DNA of 58,568 nucleotides, taken from positions 1-58,568 of the forward strand of contig JAGBFQ010000034.1 in NCBI GenBank assembly GCA_017936385.1. Reading direction: 5' to 3'. A program made the translations under genes and the position numbers. The notes under the pieces were generated by a model. It was not told the DNA's origin. It ran no database searches and worked only from the letters and a program-made list of their open reading frames with translations. Below, piece after piece: positions 9,188-16,547 of the stretch (the stretch's first letter is position 1; each line of letters begins with the position of its first letter). The DNA comes from Rikenellaceae bacterium (GTDB lineage: Bacteria > Bacteroidota > Bacteroidia > Bacteroidales > Rikenellaceae).

Positions 9188-9217
9188 TTGCATATTTCTC
9201 GGATTTTTCATATTTTG
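9188..9217 (+). promoter_or_regulatory. promoter of the S74-S8-lipoprotein operon
   Basis: TTG at 9188-9190, a 20-base spacer and TATTTTG at 9211-9217 match the Bacteroidetes promoter layout. The leader would be about 40 bases. Confidence 0.55.
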
Positions 9218-9263
9218 CAAACATAATGAATGTTGTTTATCAACTTTTTAATATCGAAGGCTT

Positions 9264-9905
9264 ATGAAACGATTATTTTTATTAATGCTATCGCTGTTCA
9301 CATTCTCTTTTGCAACAGCGCAATTAAACTATGTTGATGGTAAGCTTCAATATGGTAATGGAGCAACTCTCATTGGAGAAACAGCTTACAACACCGTTTG
9401 GGGTGGCAATAATCATTATTGGATAAACACCTACGGGTCCGAGGAAGTGTGGCTAAAAATTGACACAGGTAATCAAAATGTCCGAATCGGAGGAAACGAT
9501 TACCAAATTGTATTCCGTGGACCGTCGTCATTACTCAACCAGACAAGTTCTAGTTACAATGACATACATATAGGCACAGCCTATTGCTATTCCGACGCAC
9601 GTGCCAAAACAAATATTGTCGATATAACGAATGCGACAGAACGTGTAAAACAAATACGTCCAGTATCTTATGAATTTAAAGGGGCTGAAAAGAAAAATGG
9701 ACGCACCACCAATAAAGATATTGGTTTTCTGGCGCAGGAGTTGCAGGATGTAGTTCCAGAAGCAGTGACAACCAATGCCGAGGGTGAAATGCTTGTGAAT
9801 TACATGGCAATTATACCCATTCTTACCGGCTCGATTCAAGAATTGAATGCCCGAATTGAAGAACTTGAGGCAGAGCTAAATTCACTTAAAAAGAACAATA
9901 AATAA
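9264..9905 (+). CDS. exported protein with C-terminal S74 intramolecular-chaperone domain
   Basis: A 213-aa protein. It has a signal peptide (about 1-19, ending FATAQ), a beta-rich Gly/Asn/Tyr segment (about 20-105), then a Peptidase_S74 domain beginning CYSDARAKTNI (Ser110 is the expected nucleophile), with the family segments IRPVSYEFKG and DIGFLAQELQDVVPEA. It ends in a coiled coil (about 185-210). S74 domains trimerise phage tail spikes and some bacterial surface fibres and then cleave themselves off (established for that family). Here the part before S74 is very short, so the mature product would be a small exported trimer. First gene of a three-gene operon, 11 bases before the subtilase. 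The DNA is AT-rich compared with its surroundings. Confidence 0.85.
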   Translation: MKRLFLLMLSLFTFSFATAQLNYVDGKLQYGNGATLIGETAYNTVWGGNNHYWINTYGSEEVWLKIDTGNQNVRIGGNDYQIVFRGPSSLLNQTSSSYNDIHIGTAYCYSDARAKTNIVDITNATERVKQIRPVSYEFKGAEKKNGRTTNKDIGFLAQELQDVVPEAVTTNAEGEMLVNYMAIIPILTGSIQELNARIEELEAELNSLKKNNK

Positions 9906-9916
9906 TTAAAACTGTC

Positions 9917-11803
9917 ATGAAATTCATATTTAAAATAGGATTAGTCTGCGCTACTATCGTAGTGATATGGGGGTGCAATGATTTGCACGACGAGAATGCT
10001 GGTGCAAAGATATCTCCCGAAATAACGACCCGTACCAATAGAACCGATAACATAGGTGATAATTATTATTGGTACAAGGGAGAGAAAATCGCCTTCAATA
10101 AGCAAGAAGGACGTAAGTTTGTTATTCGTCAAGAATCCAACAACACTCGAACCGTAACACACGGCCAAATGTATACCTGGAATGTGGAGGATGAATCTAC
10201 TGTTTTTCAGGATACCTCCAATTTGTTATATCATTCGGACGTATATCAAACTGAAAAAGGTGGTGATATTATACTCTCCAATCGTTTTTTTGTAAAACTT
10301 AAAGCAGGTACAAACTATGCCGATTTGGTTTCTTTGGCCAATGAGTATAATGTCCATATAGAGGGAGGAGTTCCCGGGTTGGCGAAATGGTACACGTTAT
10401 TATGCGATGTCAATTCAAAGTATGACGCTATTACAACAGCCAATATCTTCTACGAAAGTGGTATATGTGATAGTTCTCATCCCGACCCAAAGATGACGGT
10501 GCGGCAATTAGGTGAGTCGACAACAAACACTCCTAATGATGAATTATTCCAATCTCAATGGAATTTGAATAGCAGCAATGATTTTGATATTGATTATTTA
10601 GAAACCATACCTGTAACAAAAGGTAGCTCTGATGTAACTATTGCCGTATTGGACATTGGTGCACCCTACATAAGTCACGAGGATTTAGTATTGAGTCCAT
10701 CAAATGTTTATATGATTTGTGAAGATACAACTTGTTTACCTTTGTCTGAAATGACGAGTGTACAAATAAGTTTTGGTGAACATGCAACCAATACTGTTGG
10801 AATCATTGCCGCTAAGCACGATAATAATATAGGTATTACCGGTATCGCTCCTAATTGCACTATATTACCAATAGACATTAGGGGCCATGACAATGACTCT
10901 GACGTTCTCGCATTGGCGACTGCACTAAACTTTGCGCGACAGCGTGCATCTGTAATATCTTGTTCATGGGAGTACGAAAATGAGCAAGTTCCAGTAGAAA
11001 TAATAGATGAAGCTATAGCCAATGCCATAAATAACGGCCGAGGGGGTAAGGGATGTGTTGTTGTTTTTGCAGCTGGCAATACCACAGGGACAAATAATGA
11101 TAGTAGAGCAGTTTCATATCCCGCTAATTGCCACGAAGATATAATCGTAGTTGGTGCTGTTGATAAATCCGGCTATTCATATAGGAGTTGTTCCGGTGAC
11201 GAGATGGATATCGTTGCTCCGGGAGTCGAAATTCTAACAACAGCATATTTAAATAGCGAAGGTGGCTTTGATGTTACAGGTATACCTGATGGATATTTGT
11301 ATTTTGAACATACATCGTCAGCGTGTCCTCAAGTAGCTGCCGTTGCAGGTTTGATTTTATCACAAGACACAACATTGACAATGCGTCAAGTAACAGAAAA
11401 AATCCTTAGAAGTGCATCAAAAAATGTACAAGGAACTTTTGATATTCAAAAATTATATGGTTCCTGGGATGGTGAATATGGACATGGCATGTTGAATGCA
11501 TTAGCAGCTTTGAATCAAAATTATATGGATTACTATATTCAAAATGGTCCGATACGGTTGAATATGAATCTTATCAAAGATATTTACGTAAAATCATTTA
11601 CATTTGTGGAATTAAACAATGTACAGATTCCCACTGGGAAAAATCTTATTGTAGAATCGCCAACTATTTTAATAGATGGGTCTGATTCTTTTTCTTGTTT
11701 GGGTGGGTTCTCGATAAGAACTGGGAATGAGATATGGAACGGAAATCCAGCTAAAGAAGATTCTCTCCCTCGCGAAGCCACAAGTATCAATCCATTCTAT
11801 TAA
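9917..11803 (+). CDS. S8 (subtilisin-like) serine protease lipoprotein
   Basis: A 628-aa protein. A lipobox ending at Cys20 (VVIWGC) predicts a lipid anchor. A propeptide-like region (about 120-190, RFFVKLKAGTNYADLVSLAN) resembles the fervidolysin-type prodomain. The catalytic domain covers about 235-540. The triad is Asp246 (AVLDIG), His289 (GEHATNTVG) and Ser467 (HTSSACPQVAAVAG), with oxyanion Asn388 (FAAGN). Surrounding motifs are divergent: HAT replaces HGT, and HTS replaces GTS. A beta-rich tail of about 90 residues follows. It is probably active, surface or periplasmic. Co-transcribed with the S74 protein before it and the lipoprotein after it. The DNA is AT-rich: 17 of 60 bases are G or C at 11521-11580. 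Confidence 0.9.
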   Translation: MKFIFKIGLVCATIVVIWGCNDLHDENAGAKISPEITTRTNRTDNIGDNYYWYKGEKIAFNKQEGRKFVIRQESNNTRTVTHGQMYTWNVEDESTVFQDTSNLLYHSDVYQTEKGGDIILSNRFFVKLKAGTNYADLVSLANEYNVHIEGGVPGLAKWYTLLCDVNSKYDAITTANIFYESGICDSSHPDPKMTVRQLGESTTNTPNDELFQSQWNLNSSNDFDIDYLETIPVTKGSSDVTIAVLDIGAPYISHEDLVLSPSNVYMICEDTTCLPLSEMTSVQISFGEHATNTVGIIAAKHDNNIGITGIAPNCTILPIDIRGHDNDSDVLALATALNFARQRASVISCSWEYENEQVPVEIIDEAIANAINNGRGGKGCVVVFAAGNTTGTNNDSRAVSYPANCHEDIIVVGAVDKSGYSYRSCSGDEMDIVAPGVEILTTAYLNSEGGFDVTGIPDGYLYFEHTSSACPQVAAVAGLILSQDTTLTMRQVTEKILRSASKNVQGTFDIQKLYGSWDGEYGHGMLNALAALNQNYMDYYIQNGPIRLNMNLIKDIYVKSFTFVELNNVQIPTGKNLIVESPTILIDGSDSFSCLGGFSIRTGNEIWNGNPAKEDSLPREATSINPFY

Positions 11804-11821
11804 TAGTTATTTAACAAAGCC

Positions 11822-12976
11822 ATGAAACACTTTTTGCTCATAATAATTCTTACACTATGTACCATTTCATGTAAAAAAAAAGATATCGACATAGAAAGCG
11901 AAGATAATTACAATAATGATTTTCCACGATTGTACACGATTGAGGTTCTGAATCTTATGGATTTCGATTCTAAACTGGCCGAAAGAGGTTATGCCCGAGA
12001 GATATACTATCAGGAATTCGACAGACCATATCTGTATACCTCATACGATGAGTATCGTGAATGGCAGTATATTACAAGCGATACGGCTCTCCTTGCTAAG
12101 ATTAATTTCGACACGCACAGTTTGATTGCCATTACGGGATTGGCCTCGTTCGAAATTAAAAATATAAAGCCCACGCTGACCAAATACGGCAATCGCTACC
12201 ACCTTAACATTCGGCTGGAGCTGAACGAAACTGCGCGGGCGGCACGCAAGTGGAATCTGTTTATCAAGGCCCCGAAAATCAAGCAGGGCACAAAGATAAC
12301 CAGCTACATATCTCCCATGCCCACTTTGAACGGAACACCCCCCGACCGTATCGCTTCGATGTATTACAACAAAGATACCGAAATGAATCACAAGGGAGGT
12401 ATGACGATACTACAAGAGCCATCGAATTATCATGAAGAGCCGATTGAGGTGTCTCCTTTCCTCATAACGTACAAAAAGGAGAATCACAAGAAAGTATTGG
12501 ATGCCGTCAATGCTCACCTGACGGCCACTTTGGATTATAGACACAAAACCTCCCCCATCGGACCGATGGACTCGCTTAGCAACTACTATTGCAATGTAGT
12601 GCGCCGTTGCAGCTATGAGGATTTCATCCTGCCCAACAAAGATTTGTTCCAAATCGCCTATAGCAAATTCCGTATGTTCACAGGCCACAAAGACAGCTAT
12701 ACATTCCCAAACTACAATTGGTACTGCACCCAGCCCGGCGATACAAGGTTGAGAACTCTGTTGGACTATCTGAATTGCCAAGTCGTAGAGGGCCCCTTGG
12801 GTGACTACATCATAATCGACCAGAGCAAGATTCACTATTGGGACCTCTTGTCGATTCTCGGCCGACACTACTACGGCATCCACGCCATGTATCTTAGCCT
12901 GCAACGCCAAAACTCCGTTTGCGTTGACTATACTAATAGCGTCGGAACTGGAAGCAAGATACACTTCGATTTTTGA
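11822..12976 (+). CDS. lipoprotein of unknown function, third gene of the subtilase operon
   Basis: A 384-aa protein with a lipobox at Cys17 (LCTISC) followed by a Lys-rich stretch and an acidic Asn-rich spacer. The rest is soluble, with a helix-strand C-terminal region (about 300-370, LRTLLDYLNCQVVEGPLGDY) and no motif I recognise. It starts 18 bases after the subtilase stop. Base composition changes inside the gene: 11881-11940 has 19 G/C of 60, while 12721-12780 has 31 of 60. The beginning therefore resembles the AT-rich operon and the later part resembles the chromosome. It may be a substrate, inhibitor or partner of the protease, but this is inference from position only. Confidence 0.75.
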   Translation: MKHFLLIIILTLCTISCKKKDIDIESEDNYNNDFPRLYTIEVLNLMDFDSKLAERGYAREIYYQEFDRPYLYTSYDEYREWQYITSDTALLAKINFDTHSLIAITGLASFEIKNIKPTLTKYGNRYHLNIRLELNETARAARKWNLFIKAPKIKQGTKITSYISPMPTLNGTPPDRIASMYYNKDTEMNHKGGMTILQEPSNYHEEPIEVSPFLITYKKENHKKVLDAVNAHLTATLDYRHKTSPIGPMDSLSNYYCNVVRRCSYEDFILPNKDLFQIAYSKFRMFTGHKDSYTFPNYNWYCTQPGDTRLRTLLDYLNCQVVEGPLGDYIIIDQSKIHYWDLLSILGRHYYGIHAMYLSLQRQNSVCVDYTNSVGTGSKIHFDF

Positions 12977-13001
12977 TTGTAGGCAAAAAAAGCTATCTTT
13001 G
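12972..13001 (+). promoter_or_regulatory. promoter of the acyltransferase-3 gene
   Basis: TTTG at 12972-12975 and TATCTTTG at 12994-13001 are separated by 18 bases. The first element overlaps the stop codon of the preceding lipoprotein gene. Confidence 0.6.
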
Positions 13002-13024
13002 TTTGAATTTCCAGAACAAAGAAC

Positions 13025-14161
13025 ATGACGATGAAACCCCAAAACTCACGCATGCCATGGGTCGACGTAATGCGACTCGCGGCTCTGATGATGGTCGTGG
13101 CAGCACACGCCGTCGACATCTACAACGCAACACCGCAAAGTGACCCCTCGGCCGCCATGTGGGGCGGGGTCATAGGCTCGGCCATGAGGGCCTGCGTGCC
13201 GCTGTTCGCCATGATGACGGGACTGCTGCTACTGCCTTCGGGCGATGCCGTTTCGAAGTTCTACGCCAAGCGTATTCCGCGCGTGGCAATCCCCGCCGTG
13301 CTATGGTCGGTCGTTTATTGTCTTGTGCCGTGGTTCGTGGGTTTGGCAGGCGGTGGCGCCGAGGTTGTTCAGGTGTTCTTCCCGTTCGAGTACGCCCCTT
13401 CGTTGGAGTTGGGCGACGCACTGCGCAATGTGGCAAAAGTCCCCTTCACCTTCGGAGCCTACACCACACACATGTGGTACATCTACATGTTGGTGGGATT
13501 GTATTTCGTAATTCCGTTTATGTCGAAATGGATGGGTGACGCGACTCTTCTGCGCACCTTCATGGTGCTGTGGGCCGTATCGCTGGCCGTGCCCTACGTT
13601 GAGTGGTTGGTGGGAGGCGAGGTGCTGGGCGAGTGCGCATGGAATCGCTTCGGAATGTTGCACTACTTCGGAGGTTTCGTGGGCTACATGCTCCTCGGAA
13701 AACTGCTCGCCGAGCGTCCCATGCAGGGTTCCGCGTGGAGAACCGTCGCGCTGGGCATCGTGCTTTGGGTTGCAGGTTTCCTCGTCACGTGGTCGGGTCA
13801 GAGCGCAATGGCCGCACGTTACGACTATGCCGAGAACCCCGCAATGCTGGAACTCTTCTGGCAATACTGCTCGCCCAACGTGGCACTGATGACCATCGGA
13901 GTATTTATCATCGTGCGCCGCGTGAATGTATCGTGCCAGGGCACACAACGTGCGTTGGCGTCGTTCACCCGTTGCAGCTTCGGCAGCTATCTTGTGCACT
14001 ATCTTTTCATCGGGCCGTTCACCATGCTCTTTGTGCCGCTCGGACTGCCCGTACCTGCAAGCGTTGCTCTGATTGTCTTATGTGTGGTTATCTCAAGCTG
14101 GGTAACCACTGCCATCATCTATCGCATCACAGGCCGCGCCGCGCGTTACATTGTAGGATAG
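13025..14161 (+). CDS. acyltransferase-3 family integral membrane protein
   Basis: A 378-aa polytopic protein with about ten hydrophobic segments. The N-terminal PWVDVMRLAALMMVVAAHA matches the acyltransferase-3 (OafA/YiaH-like) signature, in which the helix-1 Arg and a following His are the key residues. Such enzymes O-acylate surface polysaccharides or membrane-linked sugars. No polysaccharide genes flank it, so the substrate is unknown. It carries its own promoter. The next initiator codon is two residues in (M3), and I cannot separate the two. Confidence 0.88.
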   Translation: MTMKPQNSRMPWVDVMRLAALMMVVAAHAVDIYNATPQSDPSAAMWGGVIGSAMRACVPLFAMMTGLLLLPSGDAVSKFYAKRIPRVAIPAVLWSVVYCLVPWFVGLAGGGAEVVQVFFPFEYAPSLELGDALRNVAKVPFTFGAYTTHMWYIYMLVGLYFVIPFMSKWMGDATLLRTFMVLWAVSLAVPYVEWLVGGEVLGECAWNRFGMLHYFGGFVGYMLLGKLLAERPMQGSAWRTVALGIVLWVAGFLVTWSGQSAMAARYDYAENPAMLELFWQYCSPNVALMTIGVFIIVRRVNVSCQGTQRALASFTRCSFGSYLVHYLFIGPFTMLFVPLGLPVPASVALIVLCVVISSWVTTAIIYRITGRAARYIVG

Positions 14162-14176
14162 GGCTGGAGAGGAATA

Positions 14177-14222
14177 TTCTTTTTGTGTCGACAAAAAGAA
14201 CCAAAAAACGAGGCGCAGACCG
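14177..14222. repeat. copy of the TTCTTTTnG-TCGA-CAAAAnGAACC hairpin repeat
   Basis: TTCTTTTTG (14177-14185), loop tgtcga, CAAAAAGAA (14192-14200), followed by CCAAAAAACGAGGCGCAGACC. The same hairpin and following sequence, with small changes, occur at 58284-58325. It lies in the convergent gap after the acyltransferase gene. Confidence 0.7.
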
Positions 14223-14228
14223 CCGATA

Positions 14229-14269
14229 TTAATTCCGCCCATATCCACGCGGGATATGGGCGGAATTAA
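14229..14269. repeat. perfect 18-bp inverted repeat in a convergent gap
   Basis: TTAATTCCGCCCATATCC (14229-14246) and its exact complement (14252-14269) enclose the 5-base loop ACGCG. Genes on both sides point at it, so it may stop transcription from both, although neither side has a clean U-tract after the stem. Confidence 0.75.
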
Positions 14270-14344
14270 AAAGGATTTTGCGACCGATTTTGGTTCGATT
14301 GACAAGACAAAGAGAGAGTCATCTTCAACGCCCCCTCCTGCGAG

Positions 14345-15112
14345 CTATGCCGATACAGAGCAGGGGATACCAAGAGCCTCAATGCGGGCGGCGATTGCCT
14401 CCAGCTCTTCGCGGGTAACCTTGTGCAAATCGGGCGCAGGTGTCGCGCGGTCGATGGTATAAATCATAACTTGGCGCGGACGAATACGTGCAACCATTGC
14501 CACCCAAGCATCAACCTCGTCGGGAGTGGTATTATCAACAGGCACTCCGTCCACCTCACCTCGCAGGAACATCGTCTGAACAATGGCCTGACCGTCGAAC
14601 GAAGCTATACGCTCGGCCACACGCTCAACCGAGTAGTCGGGTTGCTGCGGGCCATTCATCAAACGCGCCGTACTGTCAAAGGCACTGTCAAGTTTGAGAA
14701 TATTGTTGTCGACACGCGCCAAAGCACGACGCACACTCTCGCGGTGGAGCATTGTGGCATTGCTCAACACCGACACGCGAGCCGTGGGACACAACTCGTC
14801 ACGCAGAGCAAGCGTATCGTCAATAATAGCCTCGAAATCGGGATGGATGGTTGGTTCTCCGTTTCCGGCAAAGGTAATAACGTCGGGACACTCTCCGGCT
14901 GCTGCCATCTCGGTGAGTTTTGAGCGCAGAGCCGAGGCCACCTCCTGACGCGAATTGAGAGGTGGTTTGCGGTCGGTGGTATTCCATCCGCACTCACAAT
15001 AGATACAGTTGAAGTTGCACACCTTGGCAGTTGGCGGCAGCAGGTTGACACCCAACGAAACACCCAAACGACGCGAGCGAATGGGACCGAAGATTACTTT
15101 ATCAAAAAGCAT
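14345..15112 (-). CDS. radical SAM protein
   Basis: A 255-aa protein with the radical SAM cluster motif CNFNCIYCECG (C-x3-C-x2-C, about residues 32-39), the following GNGEPTIHPDF segment and a TIM-barrel-like remainder. It should bind one 4Fe-4S cluster and S-adenosylmethionine. No second Cys cluster (SPASM) is visible. The family to which it is closest is the short, uncharacterised radical SAM group found next to folate and cofactor genes, so I assign no reaction. It follows the 5-formyl-THF cyclo-ligase gene by 33 bases on the same strand. The GEV..PVDNTTPDEV loop hints at a wobble-nucleoside or cofactor role, but that is speculation. Confidence 0.85.
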   Translation of the reverse strand: MLFDKVIFGPIRSRRLGVSLGVNLLPPTAKVCNFNCIYCECGWNTTDRKPPLNSRQEVASALRSKLTEMAAAGECPDVITFAGNGEPTIHPDFEAIIDDTLALRDELCPTARVSVLSNATMLHRESVRRALARVDNNILKLDSAFDSTARLMNGPQQPDYSVERVAERIASFDGQAIVQTMFLRGEVDGVPVDNTTPDEVDAWVAMVARIRPRQVMIYTIDRATPAPDLHKVTREELEAIAARIEALGIPCSVSA

Positions 15113-15145
15113 AGCAGTATTGTTTTGATGCGCGAAAGTACAAAA

Positions 15146-15697
15146 TTATTCCGAAACAACCATATCGACCCGTCGGTCAAAAGGCTCGCACGGCACTCGG
15201 TCGACTATCTGAAAATCGAAACAAACGCCTACGGTCACACCTTTATATAACTCGAAATAGCGGTCGTAGTAACCTTTACCATGCCCCAGGCGACCACCAT
15301 CACGGTCGAAGGCCATGCCCGGCACCAGCATAAAATCAATCTCCTCGGGCGGGCACACCTCCCCCACCCTCGGCTCCATAACCCCGAAAGCACCCTCCAC
15401 GAGATTCGACATATCGGGCGCTACAACGGCAAAGTGCATACTCTCGCCCGTCACCACGGGCAACACAACGCGCTTATCAGCCAACGCCCGACGCACCAAT
15501 TCATGAGTGGCGACCTCGCCCGGAAGCGACCAATAAAGTGCCACGGTACGAGCCTTGCGATAGTCCTCAAGTCCGAGTATACGCTCGACGAGTCGTTCGG
15601 AACGCCGTTTGAGTTCCGACTGCGAAATGGCTAAAACACAGCCCCTTACAAAACGACGAAGCTCTTTTTTCTGAGTTTTTATCATGGTCTGCGACAT
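15146..15697 (-). CDS. 5-formyltetrahydrofolate cyclo-ligase
   Basis: A 183-aa enzyme converting 5-formyl-THF to 5,10-methenyl-THF with ATP. The length and the C-terminal signature (MLVPGMAFDRDGGRLGHGKG followed by YYDRY) fit, as does the N-terminal KKELRRFVRG helix that positions the nucleotide. The start ATG at 15697 is kept; M5 at 15685 is an equal alternative. It is the first gene of a probable two-gene unit with the radical SAM gene, and diverges from the sdh/frd operon. Confidence 0.92.
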   Translation of the reverse strand: MSQTMIKTQKKELRRFVRGCVLAISQSELKRRSERLVERILGLEDYRKARTVALYWSLPGEVATHELVRRALADKRVVLPVVTGESMHFAVVAPDMSNLVEGAFGVMEPRVGEVCPPEEIDFMLVPGMAFDRDGGRLGHGKGYYDRYFELYKGVTVGVCFDFQIVDRVPCEPFDRRVDMVVSE

Positions 15698-15714
15698 AAA
15701 ATCTTGCTAAGCTA

Positions 15715-15745
15715 TTGTTATTTTGGAAACAAAAAACTATCTTTG
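15715..15745 (+). promoter_or_regulatory. promoter of the sdh/frd operon
   Basis: TTG at 15715-15717, a 20-base spacer and TATCTTTG at 15738-15745. The leader of about 60 bases is AT-rich, typical of highly expressed Bacteroidetes genes. Confidence 0.7.
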
Positions 15746-15811
15746 TAGGACGGTTTATAATTCAAAATTAATAAAAATCAACATAATAAACAAAACTTAA
15801 ATCAACTGTCT

Positions 15812-16510
15812 ATGGGAACTTTTCTCACAAATTCTTCCATCGGCCGTAAACTCGTAATGAGTATTACCGGCGCATTCCTCGTCCTGTTCATTACCTTCCA
15901 CATGGCAATGAACCTGGTGGCTCTCATCAGCACCGAGGGTTACAACATGATTTGCGAATTTCTGGGCGCCAACTGGTACGCACTCGTTGCTACCGTTATC
16001 CTGGCCGCAGGCGTTGTCGTACACTTTGTGTATGCCTTCATCCTGACCTTCCAAAACCGCAAAGCTCGCGGTAACGTGCGCTACGCCGTAACCTCGGGTC
16101 ACAAAGGTGTGGATTGGGCTTCGCAAAACATGCTCGTCCTGGGTATCATCGTGATTGGCGGTTTGGCCATCCACATGATTCACTTCTGGAGCAAAATGCA
16201 GCTCCAAGAGATTATGGGCAACCACGAGAACGCTCTGGGTTACGCTGTAACCGACGGTTCGGCTCTGATTGCCTACACCTTCAGCAACCCCATCAACGTA
16301 ATCGTTTATCTGGTGTGGTTCGCCGCTCTGTGGTTCCACCTCTCGCACGGTATCTGGAGCATGTTCCAATCGCTGGGCTGGGCTAATCAAACTTGGTATC
16401 CCCGTCTGAAATGTCTGGCTACCGCTTGGACCACCCTCATCGTACTCGGCTTCGCCGCTGTTGCCATTGGCTTCTACATCAAGAGCCTCGGCTGCTGCGC
16501 AGGTTGCTAA
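15812..16510 (+). CDS. succinate dehydrogenase/fumarate reductase cytochrome b subunit
   Basis: A 232-aa polytopic subunit with five hydrophobic helices, the arrangement of the type-B (single large anchor) quinol:fumarate reductases that bind two haems b. Histidines in helices (TFHMAMN, VVHFVYAF, IHMIHFW, WFHLSHG) are placed to ligate haem. It anchors the flavoprotein and iron-sulfur subunits encoded just downstream, and passes electrons between menaquinol and fumarate. In anaerobic Bacteroidales the enzyme mostly runs as fumarate reductase. First gene of the three-gene operon. Confidence 0.93.
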   Translation: MGTFLTNSSIGRKLVMSITGAFLVLFITFHMAMNLVALISTEGYNMICEFLGANWYALVATVILAAGVVVHFVYAFILTFQNRKARGNVRYAVTSGHKGVDWASQNMLVLGIIVIGGLAIHMIHFWSKMQLQEIMGNHENALGYAVTDGSALIAYTFSNPINVIVYLVWFAALWFHLSHGIWSMFQSLGWANQTWYPRLKCLATAWTTLIVLGFAAVAIGFYIKSLGCCAGC

Positions 16511-16547
16511 TTAATCTCGACGAATAATCAAAAAAAACACATAAACT

